41,122 nucleotides of DNA from Gammaproteobacteria bacterium. Lineage in GTDB: Bacteria; Pseudomonadota; Gammaproteobacteria; JACCYU01. The stretch covers positions 1-41,122 of the forward strand of contig JACCZW010000144.1 in assembly GCA_013695765.1 (NCBI GenBank), in the 5' to 3' direction. Position 1 is the first letter of the stretch. Every line of letters begins with the position of its first letter. Below are positions 12,456 through 21,444 of the stretch, piece by piece. The notes beneath the pieces are model-generated. The model saw nothing but the letters and a program-made list of their open reading frames with translations. It had not been told where the DNA came from and ran no database searches. The translations under genes and the position numbers were made by a program.

Positions 12456-14777
12456 TCAGCCGCTCGCGCTGCGCTTGGGCGGCGCACGGCGGCGCGCCTT
12501 CTTGGCGGGGGCCTGCTCGATAAGCTGTTCGCATTCCTGCAGGCTCAGCTTGGCAGGTTCCTTGTCCTTGGGGATCTTCGCGTTCTTGCTGCCATCGGTC
12601 ACGTAAGGGCCGTAACGACCGTTCAGCACTCGAATTTCGGTGTTGCTGAACTCCTGAATGACGCGATTGGCGTCAAGCTCTCTCTTTTCCGCGACCAGCA
12701 CCAGCGCCCGATCGAGGTCGATCGTATAGGGATCATCCTCTTTCAGGGAAACGAACTTGTTGCCGTATTTCACGTAAGGCCCGAAGCGTCCGATGCTAGC
12801 CTGCACGGGTTGTCCGTCGGCGGTCTCGCCTAGATTGCGCGGCAGCTTGAACAACGGCAACGCCTCATCCAGGGTTACACTATCCATTTTCTGTCCGGGG
12901 CGCAGGCCCGCGAAGCGCGGTTTTTCCTCGTCATCCTTGGTGCCGATCTGGACAAATGGCCCATAGCGACCCATACGCACGGTCATGGGGCGGCCGCTTT
13001 CAGGATCTTTGCCAAGCTCGCGAGCCTGCACAGCCTGCTCGCGCGACACGTTCGTTTCCTTGTCGTCGACCAGCGCCTTGAACGGCCCCCAGAACTCGCG
13101 CATGACGGGCACCCACTCCTTTTCGCCGCGCGAGATCTCGTCCAGCTCATCCTCCAGCCGGGCGGTAAAGTCATAGTCAACGTATTGGGTGAAATGCAGG
13201 GTCAGGAATTTGTTGACCACCCGCCCGATATCGCTCGGGTGAAAGCGCCGTTCTAAAAGCTCCGCGTACTCGCGATTCTGCAAGGTCGAGATGATGCTGG
13301 CGTACGTCGACGGGCGCCCGATGCCGTATTCTTCCAGTGTTTTCACCAGGGTTGCCTCCGTGTAGCGAGGTGGCGGTTCGGTGAAATGCTGTTCCGGGCG
13401 GACACCAAGCAGATCGATAATTTCGCCTTCGTCAAGCTCCGGCAATAAGCGTTCGTCGCTCTCCGCTTTTACGTCGTCGGTACCCTCGCGATAGACGAGC
13501 ATGAAGCCCGGATCTTTCACTGACGAGCCAGTGGCACGAAAGCTGTGGTCCTCCCCGCAGGCCAGATCCACGGCGACGGTATCGAGCAGCGCGAGAATCA
13601 TCTGACAGGCAACCGTGCGCTTCCAGATCAGATCGTAAAGTTTGCGCTGATCGGGCTTTAGATAAGACTTCAGTTCATCCGGAATGCGCCATGCTGACGT
13701 AGGCCTGATCGCCTCATGCGCTTCCTGCGCATTTTTCGACTTGGTTTTGTACTGGCGCGGCGCATCGGGCAATTTGGCCTGACCGTAGCGTTTGGCGATC
13801 AGGTCGCGCAATTCCCCTAAAGCATCGTTGGCCAGTGTGACGGAGTCGGTGCGCATATAAGAGATAAGACCAACGGGCCCGGAGCCGAGATCGATGCCCT
13901 CGTAAAGCTGCTGGGCCACTCGCATGGTGCGCTGCGCCGTGAAACCAAGCTTGCGCACCGCTTCCTGCTGTAACGTCGAGGTGGTAAACGGCGCGGCCGG
14001 GTTACGGCGACGCTGCTTCTTGTCGACCTTTACGACGCGCAGCTTGCCCTTGCCGGCATCCAGCAACGTCTGCTGTGCGGCGGTTGCGTCCGGCTCGTTG
14101 GTTATATCGAACTGTTCGAATTTTTTGCCGTGATACACGCTAAGTCTCGAACTGAAAGGCTCGCCCTTCTTGCTGGCATCCGCCTCCAGAGTCCAGTACT
14201 CGCGGACATCGAACTTTTCGATTTCCTCTTCGCGCTCGCAGATCATGCGCAACGCCGGACTTTGAACCCGTCCCGCCGACAGGCCACGCTTGATCTTCTT
14301 CCACAACAGCGGCGACAGGTTAAACCCGACCAGATAATCCAGCGCGCGCCGTGCCTGCTGCGCGTTGATCAGATCGATGGAAAGTTCGCGCGGGCGCGCG
14401 ATGGCCTCTTTAATCGCGCGCTGCGTAATCTCGTGGAAGATGACTCTGTGAACCGGCTTTTTCTTAAGCGCACGGCGCTCGCGCAACAGCTCGTAAAGGT
14501 GCCAGGAGATGGCCTCCCCCTCGCGATCCGGATCGGTGGCGAGGTAAAGTGCGTCGGCGCCGCTTAATGCTTTGGCGATTGCCTTGACATGCCGCTCGTT
14601 CTTTTCGATCAGGTCGTACTTCATGGCAAAATCGTGGTCGGGATCGACCGCGCCCTCTTTGGGTACGAGATCGCGCACATGCCCGTAGGACGCCAGGACC
14701 GTAAAGTCGGCGCCTAAGTATTTCATGATGGTTTTCGCCTTTGCGGGCGATTCCACGATAACCAGATTTTTGCTCAT
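12456..14777 (-). CDS. topA: DNA topoisomerase I
   Basis: Type IA topoisomerase that relaxes negative supercoils through a 5'-phosphotyrosine intermediate. The Toprim domain starts at VIVESPAKAK (E9) and carries DPDREGEA (D82, D84, E87). The active tyrosine is Y307 in SYMRTDSV. The C-terminal third holds about three GRYGPFVQ-like repeats (GRYGPFVQ, GRFGPYVKYG, GRYGPYVTDG) and a lysine/arginine-rich tail. The C4 zinc ribbons of the E. coli enzyme are absent, in line with 773 rather than 865 residues. The ATG at 14777 gives the family-typical MSKNLVIVESP start. A 159-base gap separates it from smg. Confidence 0.97.
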   Translation of the reverse strand: MSKNLVIVESPAKAKTIMKYLGADFTVLASYGHVRDLVPKEGAVDPDHDFAMKYDLIEKNERHVKAIAKALSGADALYLATDPDREGEAISWHLYELLRERRALKKKPVHRVIFHEITQRAIKEAIARPRELSIDLINAQQARRALDYLVGFNLSPLLWKKIKRGLSAGRVQSPALRMICEREEEIEKFDVREYWTLEADASKKGEPFSSRLSVYHGKKFEQFDITNEPDATAAQQTLLDAGKGKLRVVKVDKKQRRRNPAAPFTTSTLQQEAVRKLGFTAQRTMRVAQQLYEGIDLGSGPVGLISYMRTDSVTLANDALGELRDLIAKRYGQAKLPDAPRQYKTKSKNAQEAHEAIRPTSAWRIPDELKSYLKPDQRKLYDLIWKRTVACQMILALLDTVAVDLACGEDHSFRATGSSVKDPGFMLVYREGTDDVKAESDERLLPELDEGEIIDLLGVRPEQHFTEPPPRYTEATLVKTLEEYGIGRPSTYASIISTLQNREYAELLERRFHPSDIGRVVNKFLTLHFTQYVDYDFTARLEDELDEISRGEKEWVPVMREFWGPFKALVDDKETNVSREQAVQARELGKDPESGRPMTVRMGRYGPFVQIGTKDDEEKPRFAGLRPGQKMDSVTLDEALPLFKLPRNLGETADGQPVQASIGRFGPYVKYGNKFVSLKEDDPYTIDLDRALVLVAEKRELDANRVIQEFSNTEIRVLNGRYGPYVTDGSKNAKIPKDKEPAKLSLQECEQLIEQAPAKKARRRAPPKRSASG

Positions 14778-14936
14778 TTCGCCAACGACGGAAAATAGCG
14801 GGACTTATGCGACACTCAAGCTCAAGCGATCAAGAACCCTGCTCAACGCCAACCTGAGAATTATATTTGAGGACCTCGGACATTGCGCGGTGACCACGAT
14901 CCCCGCCTCGTGGATCAGGACAGCTGCTAGGCGAAC

Positions 14937-15413
14937 TTAGTGCAAATAACTGGAGGTGTCCTCCATCACCATGCCCTCCAGCCAGGTGTAGGCTGCTTCC
15001 TCGCCCGGCAGATTGAACAACACCATCAAAATGATCCACTTGAGTTGTTCGAGGTCGAGGTGTTCGTCATCCAGCGCCATTACGCGATCGATTACCAGTT
15101 CGCGACTGGTGGTCGTCAGTACGCCGGTCTGCTCGAGAAACATAAGGAATCCGCGGCACTCGCGATCGAGTTTTTGCGCCTCGCTGGTGTGATAGACGCG
15201 CATGGTACGCGACGCGGGCAGATCCTCCTGCGGCAGATCTTTCCAGCCCGCAAGCCCTTCGAGCCAGTCGAAGGCTTTCTCTATTTCGCGATGATGGAAG
15301 CCGGCCTCCAGAAGTTTGGACTGCAACGCCTCCCGGTCCAGCTCTACCTCGTTATCATCATCGATATAGCTCTCAAAGAGATACATGAGTACGTCGAGCA
15401 CCGATTCTTTCAT
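14937..15413 (-). CDS. smg: Smg family protein (DUF494)
   Basis: A 158-residue Smg protein, conserved next to dprA in many beta- and gammaproteobacteria. The biochemical role is not established. It is acidic and helical, with the family start MKESVLDVLMYLFESYID and a C-terminal LKWIILMVLFNLPGEE...WLEGMV block. The start ATG overlaps the dprA stop as ATGA, so the two are probably translationally coupled. Confidence 0.95.
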   Translation of the reverse strand: MKESVLDVLMYLFESYIDDDNEVELDREALQSKLLEAGFHHREIEKAFDWLEGLAGWKDLPQEDLPASRTMRVYHTSEAQKLDRECRGFLMFLEQTGVLTTTSRELVIDRVMALDDEHLDLEQLKWIILMVLFNLPGEEAAYTWLEGMVMEDTSSYLH

Positions 15414-16513
15414 TGCATGGTTCCCGGGTTGAGGCGCATGTAGAGGCCGCGCTCGGCGGCAATTAATCCCTTCAGCTCCAGGGCGATCAGCATGGATGAA
15501 ACCTTGTCCGCGGTCAATCCGCTGCGTTCTATGAGTTCGTCCATGGATATAGGGTCATATCCCAGGCTGTCAAGCAAGGCGAGATCTTCTTTGTCAAGTT
15601 TGACAGGCGCCGGTTCAGTATGCGGATTCGGCCGCGAATACGGCTCGATCTGGCTTGCGATCTCTTCGAGTATGTCGTACGCGGACTCGACCAATGTCGC
15701 GCCCTGGCGTATTAATTGATGGCAGCCTCGCGCGACAGGATTGTGTATCGAACCCGGTATTGCGAAAACCTCGCGGCTTTGTTCAGCGGCGTAGCCGGCG
15801 GTTATCAGTGAACCACTGCGGCGCGCTGCCTCCACGACAAGCACCCCCAGACTCAGTCCGCTTATCAATCGATTTCGACGCGGAAAGTGTTCGGCTCTAG
15901 GCGCCACACCAGTTGGAAATTCCGACACCAGCGCGCCCTGCGCCGCGATGCGTGTCGCCAGCTCGCGATGCCTGGCGGGGTAAACGCGATCCAGACCGGT
16001 GGCGGCAACCGCAATGGTCAACCCGCCGGCGTCGAGCGCGCCTTCGTGACTGGCGCCATCAATGCCAATCGCCAGCCCACTGGTGACAATCAACCCGGCA
16101 TTCGCCATATGTGCGGCGAATGCATGGGCATTATTGCGACCAGTAGGGGTTGGCCGCCGGCTCCCAACGATAGCAATCTGCGGGTCTGAAAGGCAACGTG
16201 GGTCACCATCGACGAACAGCTCTGGCGGCGGACTGTGGATTTCGCGTAAGCGCCCAGGATATTCCGTATCCGCGATAAGCAGAACGTGATGGCCCGGTTG
16301 CGCGGACCACGCCAGATCCTGGTCGATATCATGCAGGTTCGGTTTGTTGAGATGGGCGATAATTTCTTCCGTGAGGCCGAACCGCTTTAACTCACAGCGA
16401 TCCGCTCGCAGCGCCTTACCGGGCGACCCAAACGCCCCAACCAATGCGTTATAGGTCACAGGCCCAACGCCGGGCACGCGTAACAGCGTAAGCCATTCGG
16501 CAAGCTCGGGCAT
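15410..16513 (-). CDS. dprA: DNA-processing protein DprA
   Basis: DprA (Smf) loads RecA on incoming single-stranded DNA during transformation. The Rossmann-like core is visible: IVGSRRPTPTGR, SGLAIGIDGASHEGAL, GLDRVYPARHREL, SEFPTGVAPRAEHFPRRNR and AARRSGSLITA. The N-terminus (about 1-70) carries a helix-hairpin-helix-like LLRVPGVGPVTYNALV. The C-terminus (about 300-367) is a DprA winged helix (SMDELIERSGL...LIALELKGLI). The length is 367 residues. It lies 65 bases downstream of the LysM gene and overlaps smg. Together with comF it hints at natural competence. Confidence 0.96.
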   Translation of the reverse strand: MPELAEWLTLLRVPGVGPVTYNALVGAFGSPGKALRADRCELKRFGLTEEIIAHLNKPNLHDIDQDLAWSAQPGHHVLLIADTEYPGRLREIHSPPPELFVDGDPRCLSDPQIAIVGSRRPTPTGRNNAHAFAAHMANAGLIVTSGLAIGIDGASHEGALDAGGLTIAVAATGLDRVYPARHRELATRIAAQGALVSEFPTGVAPRAEHFPRRNRLISGLSLGVLVVEAARRSGSLITAGYAAEQSREVFAIPGSIHNPVARGCHQLIRQGATLVESAYDILEEIASQIEPYSRPNPHTEPAPVKLDKEDLALLDSLGYDPISMDELIERSGLTADKVSSMLIALELKGLIAAERGLYMRLNPGTMQ

Positions 16514-16578
16514 CGCTTTTAGCGCACGTTGGCGGGACGGGCGTTTAACGGAACCACCGGCACCTGCCTGGGCCGTCT

Positions 16579-17763
16579 CTATTCCGGCGGCTGCACCATG
16601 TCGCCCACTTCTATGGGGCGTGTGGCGTCCATAACCAGCGCGTAACTGACTCTCTCGAACGTGCGGAAAACCATCATCACGCCCGCTTTCTCCGCCGGCA
16701 ACACGACCGAGTTGCTTTGCTCCACGGTTGCATACGGATCGTGTATCGCGCGACCCGCCTGATAAACCGCCAGTACGTGACCCTTCTCGATGCCGTCGCG
16801 CACGCCTACATTCAGCGCCGCGACCTGATGCTGCCCGATCTGGCTTATCGCGTCGGACACTGAGATGATTACGCCATTGACTTCGCTCTCGGGCGTCCTC
16901 GGCAAGAACACACGGTCCTGTTCTTCATTGAGGGGCAGTAAACGATCGCCCTTTAGCGCCTCCCGCTGACTGTTTTCAAGTATTACGGTCGCCGGATCGC
17001 CGCCTTTTATCACGGTCGCGTCGGCGATGAGTATTGCTTCGTGCCCCAGCAATTCGCGTGTGCCAGGATCGCGCAAGGCCTGCCCCGCGCGAAATAGACT
17101 GTAGCGTTCGTTTTTCGTAAGAATCTGCGTGCCGCGGACGTAAACGCGATCGCCGCTACCGTAAATCAGGCGATCATCCTGCGCGCTCAGTATGTAGGGT
17201 GCTGTGTCAAGCTGCTCCTTGCTCACGACGCGGGGCCGGGTGATAAACTGTTGAATCGATTGCACCGGCACACGATCATGGTCATCCGCTAACGCTTCCA
17301 CTCGAACGCGCGGCGAAAGTCTAATGGTGGTGAAACTGCCGCCGACGCGCGGCCCATCGCCGACCTGAATGTACGGCCGTCCATCAATGTAAACGATCGT
17401 CAGCACATCACCCGGATAAATAAGGTCCGGGTTGTCGATCTGCGGGTTGTCGCGCCAGATCTCCGGCCAGAACCAGGGACGTTCAAGAAATTTCGAAGCA
17501 ATGCCCCAGAGCGTGTCGCCTTTTACGACAACATATTCTTCGGGAGCCGTGGATTTCAGCGCCACTGGAGGCGCTAAATACCGTGCCGGTGTGGTCTCCG
17601 CGGGCGCCGGACCGGCGCTGTCTGGCTCGGCAACGGTCGACTCGTTAGCCGCACGCTCCGGCCGGGGCGCGGGATTGCTTGCACATCCCGCCACTGTCGA
17701 GGCCAGTGCGAGCGCGGTAATCAATAACCTGGAACTGCGATAAGCTAAAAAGCGTGTCAACAT
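16579..17763 (-). CDS. LysM-domain lipoprotein
   Basis: A 394-residue lipoprotein. The N-terminus has a signal sequence ending in a lipobox, VAGC at residue 27. A proline- and alanine-rich linker leads to one LysM domain at about 77-124 (VVKGDTLWGIASKFL ... PDLIYPGDVLTIVY), which binds peptidoglycan glycan strands. The remaining ~270 residues are a beta-rich region typical of the LysM proteins found beside dprA in Gammaproteobacteria, with no catalytic motif that I recognise. It probably sits in the outer membrane and holds on to the wall. It is divergent from def with a 131-base gap. Confidence 0.92.
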   Translation of the reverse strand: MLTRFLAYRSSRLLITALALASTVAGCASNPAPRPERAANESTVAEPDSAGPAPAETTPARYLAPPVALKSTAPEEYVVVKGDTLWGIASKFLERPWFWPEIWRDNPQIDNPDLIYPGDVLTIVYIDGRPYIQVGDGPRVGGSFTTIRLSPRVRVEALADDHDRVPVQSIQQFITRPRVVSKEQLDTAPYILSAQDDRLIYGSGDRVYVRGTQILTKNERYSLFRAGQALRDPGTRELLGHEAILIADATVIKGGDPATVILENSQREALKGDRLLPLNEEQDRVFLPRTPESEVNGVIISVSDAISQIGQHQVAALNVGVRDGIEKGHVLAVYQAGRAIHDPYATVEQSNSVVLPAEKAGVMMVFRTFERVSYALVMDATRPIEVGDMVQPPE

Positions 17764-17894
17764 CGGTGTTCCCTGATGGTGTCGGGTGGATCATTGACGT
17801 TTGTATGCAGACGTGCTGGTAGTTGCAATTTCTGCTATGTTGATAATTACATACAGATACTTGTGGGTATTTCTGACAATGTGTAGTGATCGCC

Positions 17895-18428
17895 ATGGCC
17901 TTGCTTGACATATTACAGTTCCCCGATCTGCGATTACGTCACACGGCGACGCCGGTGGGACGGGTGGACGAAAAAGTGCGACAGACGGTCAGCGACATGT
18001 TTGAAACCATGTACAACGCACCGGGCGTCGGGCTCGCGGCCATCCAGGTCAATATCCGGCAGCAAATCATCGTCATTGATGTATCGGCGGACAAAAGTCA
18101 GCCTATGTGTCTGATCAATCCGGAGATTCTCGCCAGAGAAGGCGAGGAAGAGATGGAAGAGGGCTGTCTGTCGATACCCGGAGTTTACGAGACGGTCAGG
18201 CGCGCGGAAAGCGTGGTGGTACGTGCGCTGAACCAGGACGGCGAACCGTTTGAAATCGCAGCCGACGGTTTACTGGCGGTTTGTATGCAGCACGAAATCG
18301 ACCACCTGAACGGCAAGCTGTTTATAGACTATCTGTCGCCACTGAAGCGCCAGCGCTTGCAGAAAAGATTCGAAAAGGCAAAACGCCTCGGGCTCGACAT
18401 TCCCGAAGGTAAGCGAAACGCCATTTAA
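17895..18428 (+). CDS. def: Peptide deformylase
   Basis: Removes the formyl group from the N-terminal methionine of new proteins. The three motifs are GVGLAAIQV (44-52), EGCLSIPG with metal ligand C91, and QHEIDHLNG with H133, catalytic E134 and H137. The ATG at 17895 gives 177 residues and the common [11 protein letters not shown] start; a GTG three codons upstream is possible. It is first in a plus-strand run with fmt, which adds the formyl group to initiator tRNA. Confidence 0.97.
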   Translation: MALLDILQFPDLRLRHTATPVGRVDEKVRQTVSDMFETMYNAPGVGLAAIQVNIRQQIIVIDVSADKSQPMCLINPEILAREGEEEMEEGCLSIPGVYETVRRAESVVVRALNQDGEPFEIAADGLLAVCMQHEIDHLNGKLFIDYLSPLKRQRLQKRFEKAKRLGLDIPEGKRNAI

Positions 18429-18530
18429 AGCAACTCGATGCGGGGTAACAGCGAATCATCGCCCGCCGTCATCGGACTCAAGCTCGTTTTGAAATTCATC
18501 CCAATTTTACCCTGCGGCACTGACCTGCGC

Positions 18531-19460
18531 ATGCGCCTGATTTTCGCGGGCACGCCGGAATTCGCACTGCCCGCGCTACGTGCTCTGGTCGATTCTGCTC
18601 ACGAGATCATCACCATATTTACGCAACCCGATCGCCCGGCAGGACGCGGCCGTAAGCTCCGTTTGAGCCCCGTCAAACGCTTCGCGGAGCAACACGGACT
18701 GCCGGTTTATCAGCCGGCCAGCCTTCGTACGCGTGAGGTCGAGCAGGCCATCGCGGCATTGCACGCCGATGTCATGGTGGTTGCGGCATATGGCCTGATA
18801 TTGCCGACGGCAATATTGAGTCAGCCGCGGTTCGGCTGCATCAATATTCACGCTTCGCTGCTACCACGCTGGCGCGGGGCGGCGCCGGTGCAACGCGCGA
18901 TTCTGGCCGGCGATAACCGATCGGGTGTGACCATCATGCAGATGGCGCTGGGTCTTGATACGGGTGACATTCTCATGCAGCGGCCGACACTCATCACTGC
19001 TGAAGACACTGCCCGGACCCTGCACGACCGCCTGGCGGAACTCGGAGCAGAAGCGCTGCTCGCCACGCTGGACAAGATCCAGAACGATGCGCTCTCGCCC
19101 CAGGCGCAAAACGATCGCGATGCCATCTATGCTGCCAAGCTTGAAAAATCCGAAGCGGAAATCGACTGGCGCGGCGACGCCGCGGCGTTGTCGCGACAGG
19201 TACGCGCGCTGGCGCCGTGGCCGGTGGCCCAGACGCATTATCACGGCAGGCCGCTACGAGTCTGGCAGGCGTTTGCGTTGCCTGGCGGATCAGTCGCTCG
19301 CCCCGGTCATGTAATTGCGGCATCCAGGCAGGGTATCGATGTCGTCACTGGCAACGGCGTTCTGCGTATGCTGAAAGTACAACTGCCGGGAAGACGGCCG
19401 ATCGGCGCCGCCGACTTTGTCAATACGCATACAATCAAGGGAACGGACCTTCCCTGCTGA
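18531..19460 (+). CDS. fmt: Methionyl-tRNA formyltransferase
   Basis: Transfers a formyl group from 10-formyltetrahydrofolate to Met-tRNA(fMet). The start [16 protein letters not shown] is diagnostic; the catalytic [16 protein letters not shown] segment and the GLDTGDIL motif follow. The C-terminal OB-like domain (about 210-309) binds the tRNA. I chose the ATG at 18531 (309 residues; 315 in E. coli) over an in-frame extension of 31 codons that has no family counterpart. About 100 bases separate it from def. Confidence 0.97.
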   Translation: MRLIFAGTPEFALPALRALVDSAHEIITIFTQPDRPAGRGRKLRLSPVKRFAEQHGLPVYQPASLRTREVEQAIAALHADVMVVAAYGLILPTAILSQPRFGCINIHASLLPRWRGAAPVQRAILAGDNRSGVTIMQMALGLDTGDILMQRPTLITAEDTARTLHDRLAELGAEALLATLDKIQNDALSPQAQNDRDAIYAAKLEKSEAEIDWRGDAAALSRQVRALAPWPVAQTHYHGRPLRVWQAFALPGGSVARPGHVIAASRQGIDVVTGNGVLRMLKVQLPGRRPIGAADFVNTHTIKGTDLPC

Positions 19461-19501
19461 ATCCGCGCCAGTTGACGACGTCCCTCAAAACGCAGCATGC
19501 G

Positions 19502-20770
19502 ATGCAGCCGCGCGCGGTAGCGGCGCGGGTATTGCGCCGCGTCGCCGGAAACCGTGAGTCATTATCCCGTGCGATTGCGGCCGAACTCCGGCAGGTCGCT
19601 CACGACAGACAGGCATTGTTCAAAGAGCTGTGTTTCGGCGTGGCGCGCTGGCACGTGCGGCTTGGCGCGATCCGCGATCGGTTGCTGAGCAGGCCGCTCA
19701 AGACCAGAGACCTGGACATCGCCTGTCTGTTAGAGATCGGTTTGTACCAGCTCATTTATATGCGCCTGCCCACGCATGCCAGTGTAGACGAGACCGTGCG
19801 TGCCGCGGACGCGCTGAACAAGCCCTGGGCAAAGGGTGTGGTCAACGCGGTGTTGCGTAACTTCGAGCGCGAGCGCGGGCAATTGCTGACGACTCTGGAT
19901 CGGCAAGCGGAAATCCGTTTGTCGCATCCCGCGTGGCTGCTAATGCGTATCCGCAGCGCTTATCCGGAACATTGGGAGCAGATCTGCAGCGCGGCCAACG
20001 AGCATCCGCCGATGACGCTGCGCGTCAACAGCGCCGTCGTCAGCCGCAAAGAATACCTTCTGAAGCTGGAAGCCGCGAGACTGCCGGCGCGCGCGCATGC
20101 CCGCGTAGCCAGCGCGTGCATGCTCGATCATCCGGTCGACGTGCATCGCCTGCCGGATTTTGCGGCCGGCGCCGTGAGCGTGCAGGATGCGGCGGCGCAA
20201 CTCGCAGCGCCGCTGTTGCGGTGCGAAAACGGAATGCGCGTACTGGATGCCTGCACAGCGCCGGGCGGGAAGGCGGCCCATCTGCTGGAGTTGTCGCGGG
20301 GAGATATCGACCTTACCCTGGTTGAAATCGACACGGATCGCGCGCGATTGATGCAATCTACGCTGACCCGCGGTGGCTGGCGTGCGACATGCTTTGTTGC
20401 CGATGCGGCGCGCCCGGAAGACTGGTGGAACGGTAAACCGTTCGACCGCATCCTGCTGGATGTTCCGTGCTCCGGCACCGGGGTAATCCGGCGTCATCCG
20501 GACATCAAGCTGCTACGGCAACCCGGCGATATCGTTTCACTACGATCACGCCAGATTGCGCTGCTGGAGGCCCTATGGCCGTTGCTGAGCGACGAGGGTA
20601 TGCTGTTGTATGCAACCTGCTCCATCTTGCCCGAGGAAAATGAGCAAGTTATTGATAAATTTATGGCATACAACGCGGCTTGGCTGATCGAGTCGCGGGC
20701 GACCTTGCCCGGTGACGACGATATGGACGGCTTTTACTTTGCATCGCTGGAAAAACGATTGGCCAATTAG
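19502..20770 (+). CDS. rsmB: 16S rRNA m5C967 methyltransferase
   Basis: RsmB methylates C967 of 16S rRNA. An N-terminal NusB-like RNA-binding domain (about 1-140) precedes the Rossmann methyltransferase domain. Visible are the SAM loop DACTAPGGKAAHLLEL, motif IV LLDVPCSGTGVIRRHPDIK and motif VI YATCSILPEENE, the two motif cysteines serving release and catalysis. I chose the ATG at 19502 (422 residues; 429 in E. coli). The open frame continues upstream into fmt, but that part is antiparallel in sense to nothing known and has no family match. Confidence 0.96.
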   Translation: MQPRAVAARVLRRVAGNRESLSRAIAAELRQVAHDRQALFKELCFGVARWHVRLGAIRDRLLSRPLKTRDLDIACLLEIGLYQLIYMRLPTHASVDETVRAADALNKPWAKGVVNAVLRNFERERGQLLTTLDRQAEIRLSHPAWLLMRIRSAYPEHWEQICSAANEHPPMTLRVNSAVVSRKEYLLKLEAARLPARAHARVASACMLDHPVDVHRLPDFAAGAVSVQDAAAQLAAPLLRCENGMRVLDACTAPGGKAAHLLELSRGDIDLTLVEIDTDRARLMQSTLTRGGWRATCFVADAARPEDWWNGKPFDRILLDVPCSGTGVIRRHPDIKLLRQPGDIVSLRSRQIALLEALWPLLSDEGMLLYATCSILPEENEQVIDKFMAYNAAWLIESRATLPGDDDMDGFYFASLEKRLAN

Positions 20771-20847
20771 GGCGAGCGTGGCCGTGGCGATTACAACGCA
20801 AATTCGGGTTTGCATAGCGCGCATGAGCATTCGGTGCGGACACAGAC

Positions 20848-21444
20848 ATGTTGATCACTGGCCGACTGGCTGACTCGCGGCTTCGATTCATCAATCCGTC
20901 GCTGTTACTACTGTTGGTGGTCGTCGCGTTTGGATTTTCCGGCACTAACGCGCAAGCAGCCGAATTTCGAATAATTAATGCTGACACACGTCTTCTGGAT
21001 GGTGTTTACCGGTTAAACGCCGAGATCCATTACGACCTTACCGCCCCCGTGCGAGAGGCGCTGCTCAATGGCATCGCGCTCGTTTTCGAGGTGCAGATAG
21101 AAGTACTGCGTGGTCGCTCGTACTGGTGGGACTCGAGCGTGGCCGAGCTCAACCAGAGTCACCGGCTCACTTACCATGCCTTAAGCCGCCAATTCGTCAT
21201 CGAGAACCTCAATACCGGTTTGCAGCAAACGTTTCCCGACCTGCCTTCCGCGCTACGGCAGCAAGGTATCTTGAGGCAATTGCCGCTGATCGACGCGGCG
21301 CTGCTCAATGAAAACCAGACCTACACGGCAACCATGCAGGCGCGGCTTGCGCTCAACGAACTCCCATTGCCCATACGCGTCAGTGCCTACCTCTCGCGCG
21401 CCTGGCAGCTTGGCACCCGATGGCACACCTGGGTGCTGTCGTGA
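20848..21444 (+). CDS. DUF4390 domain protein
   Basis: A 198-residue exported or membrane-anchored protein of the DUF4390 family. A hydrophobic segment at about 16-38 ends near NAQAAEF and reads as a signal peptide. The rest is a beta-rich periplasmic domain (HYDLTAPVREALLNGIALVFEVQIEV, SRQFVIENLNTG, PLPIRVSAYLSRAW). Function unknown. Its stop overlaps the GTG start of the sensor kinase as GTGA, and DUF4390 genes commonly precede NtrYX-like pairs in Gammaproteobacteria, so it may act with that kinase. Confidence 0.88.
   Translation: MLITGRLADSRLRFINPSLLLLLVVVAFGFSGTNAQAAEFRIINADTRLLDGVYRLNAEIHYDLTAPVREALLNGIALVFEVQIEVLRGRSYWWDSSVAELNQSHRLTYHALSRQFVIENLNTGLQQTFPDLPSALRQQGILRQLPLIDAALLNENQTYTATMQARLALNELPLPIRVSAYLSRAWQLGTRWHTWVLS

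Noticed and set aside
19217-19501. A 95-codon upstream extension of rsmB into fmt.
   Set aside because: It lies in the wrong frame over the conserved fmt end, and RsmB proteins start at the MQPRAVAARVL segment.
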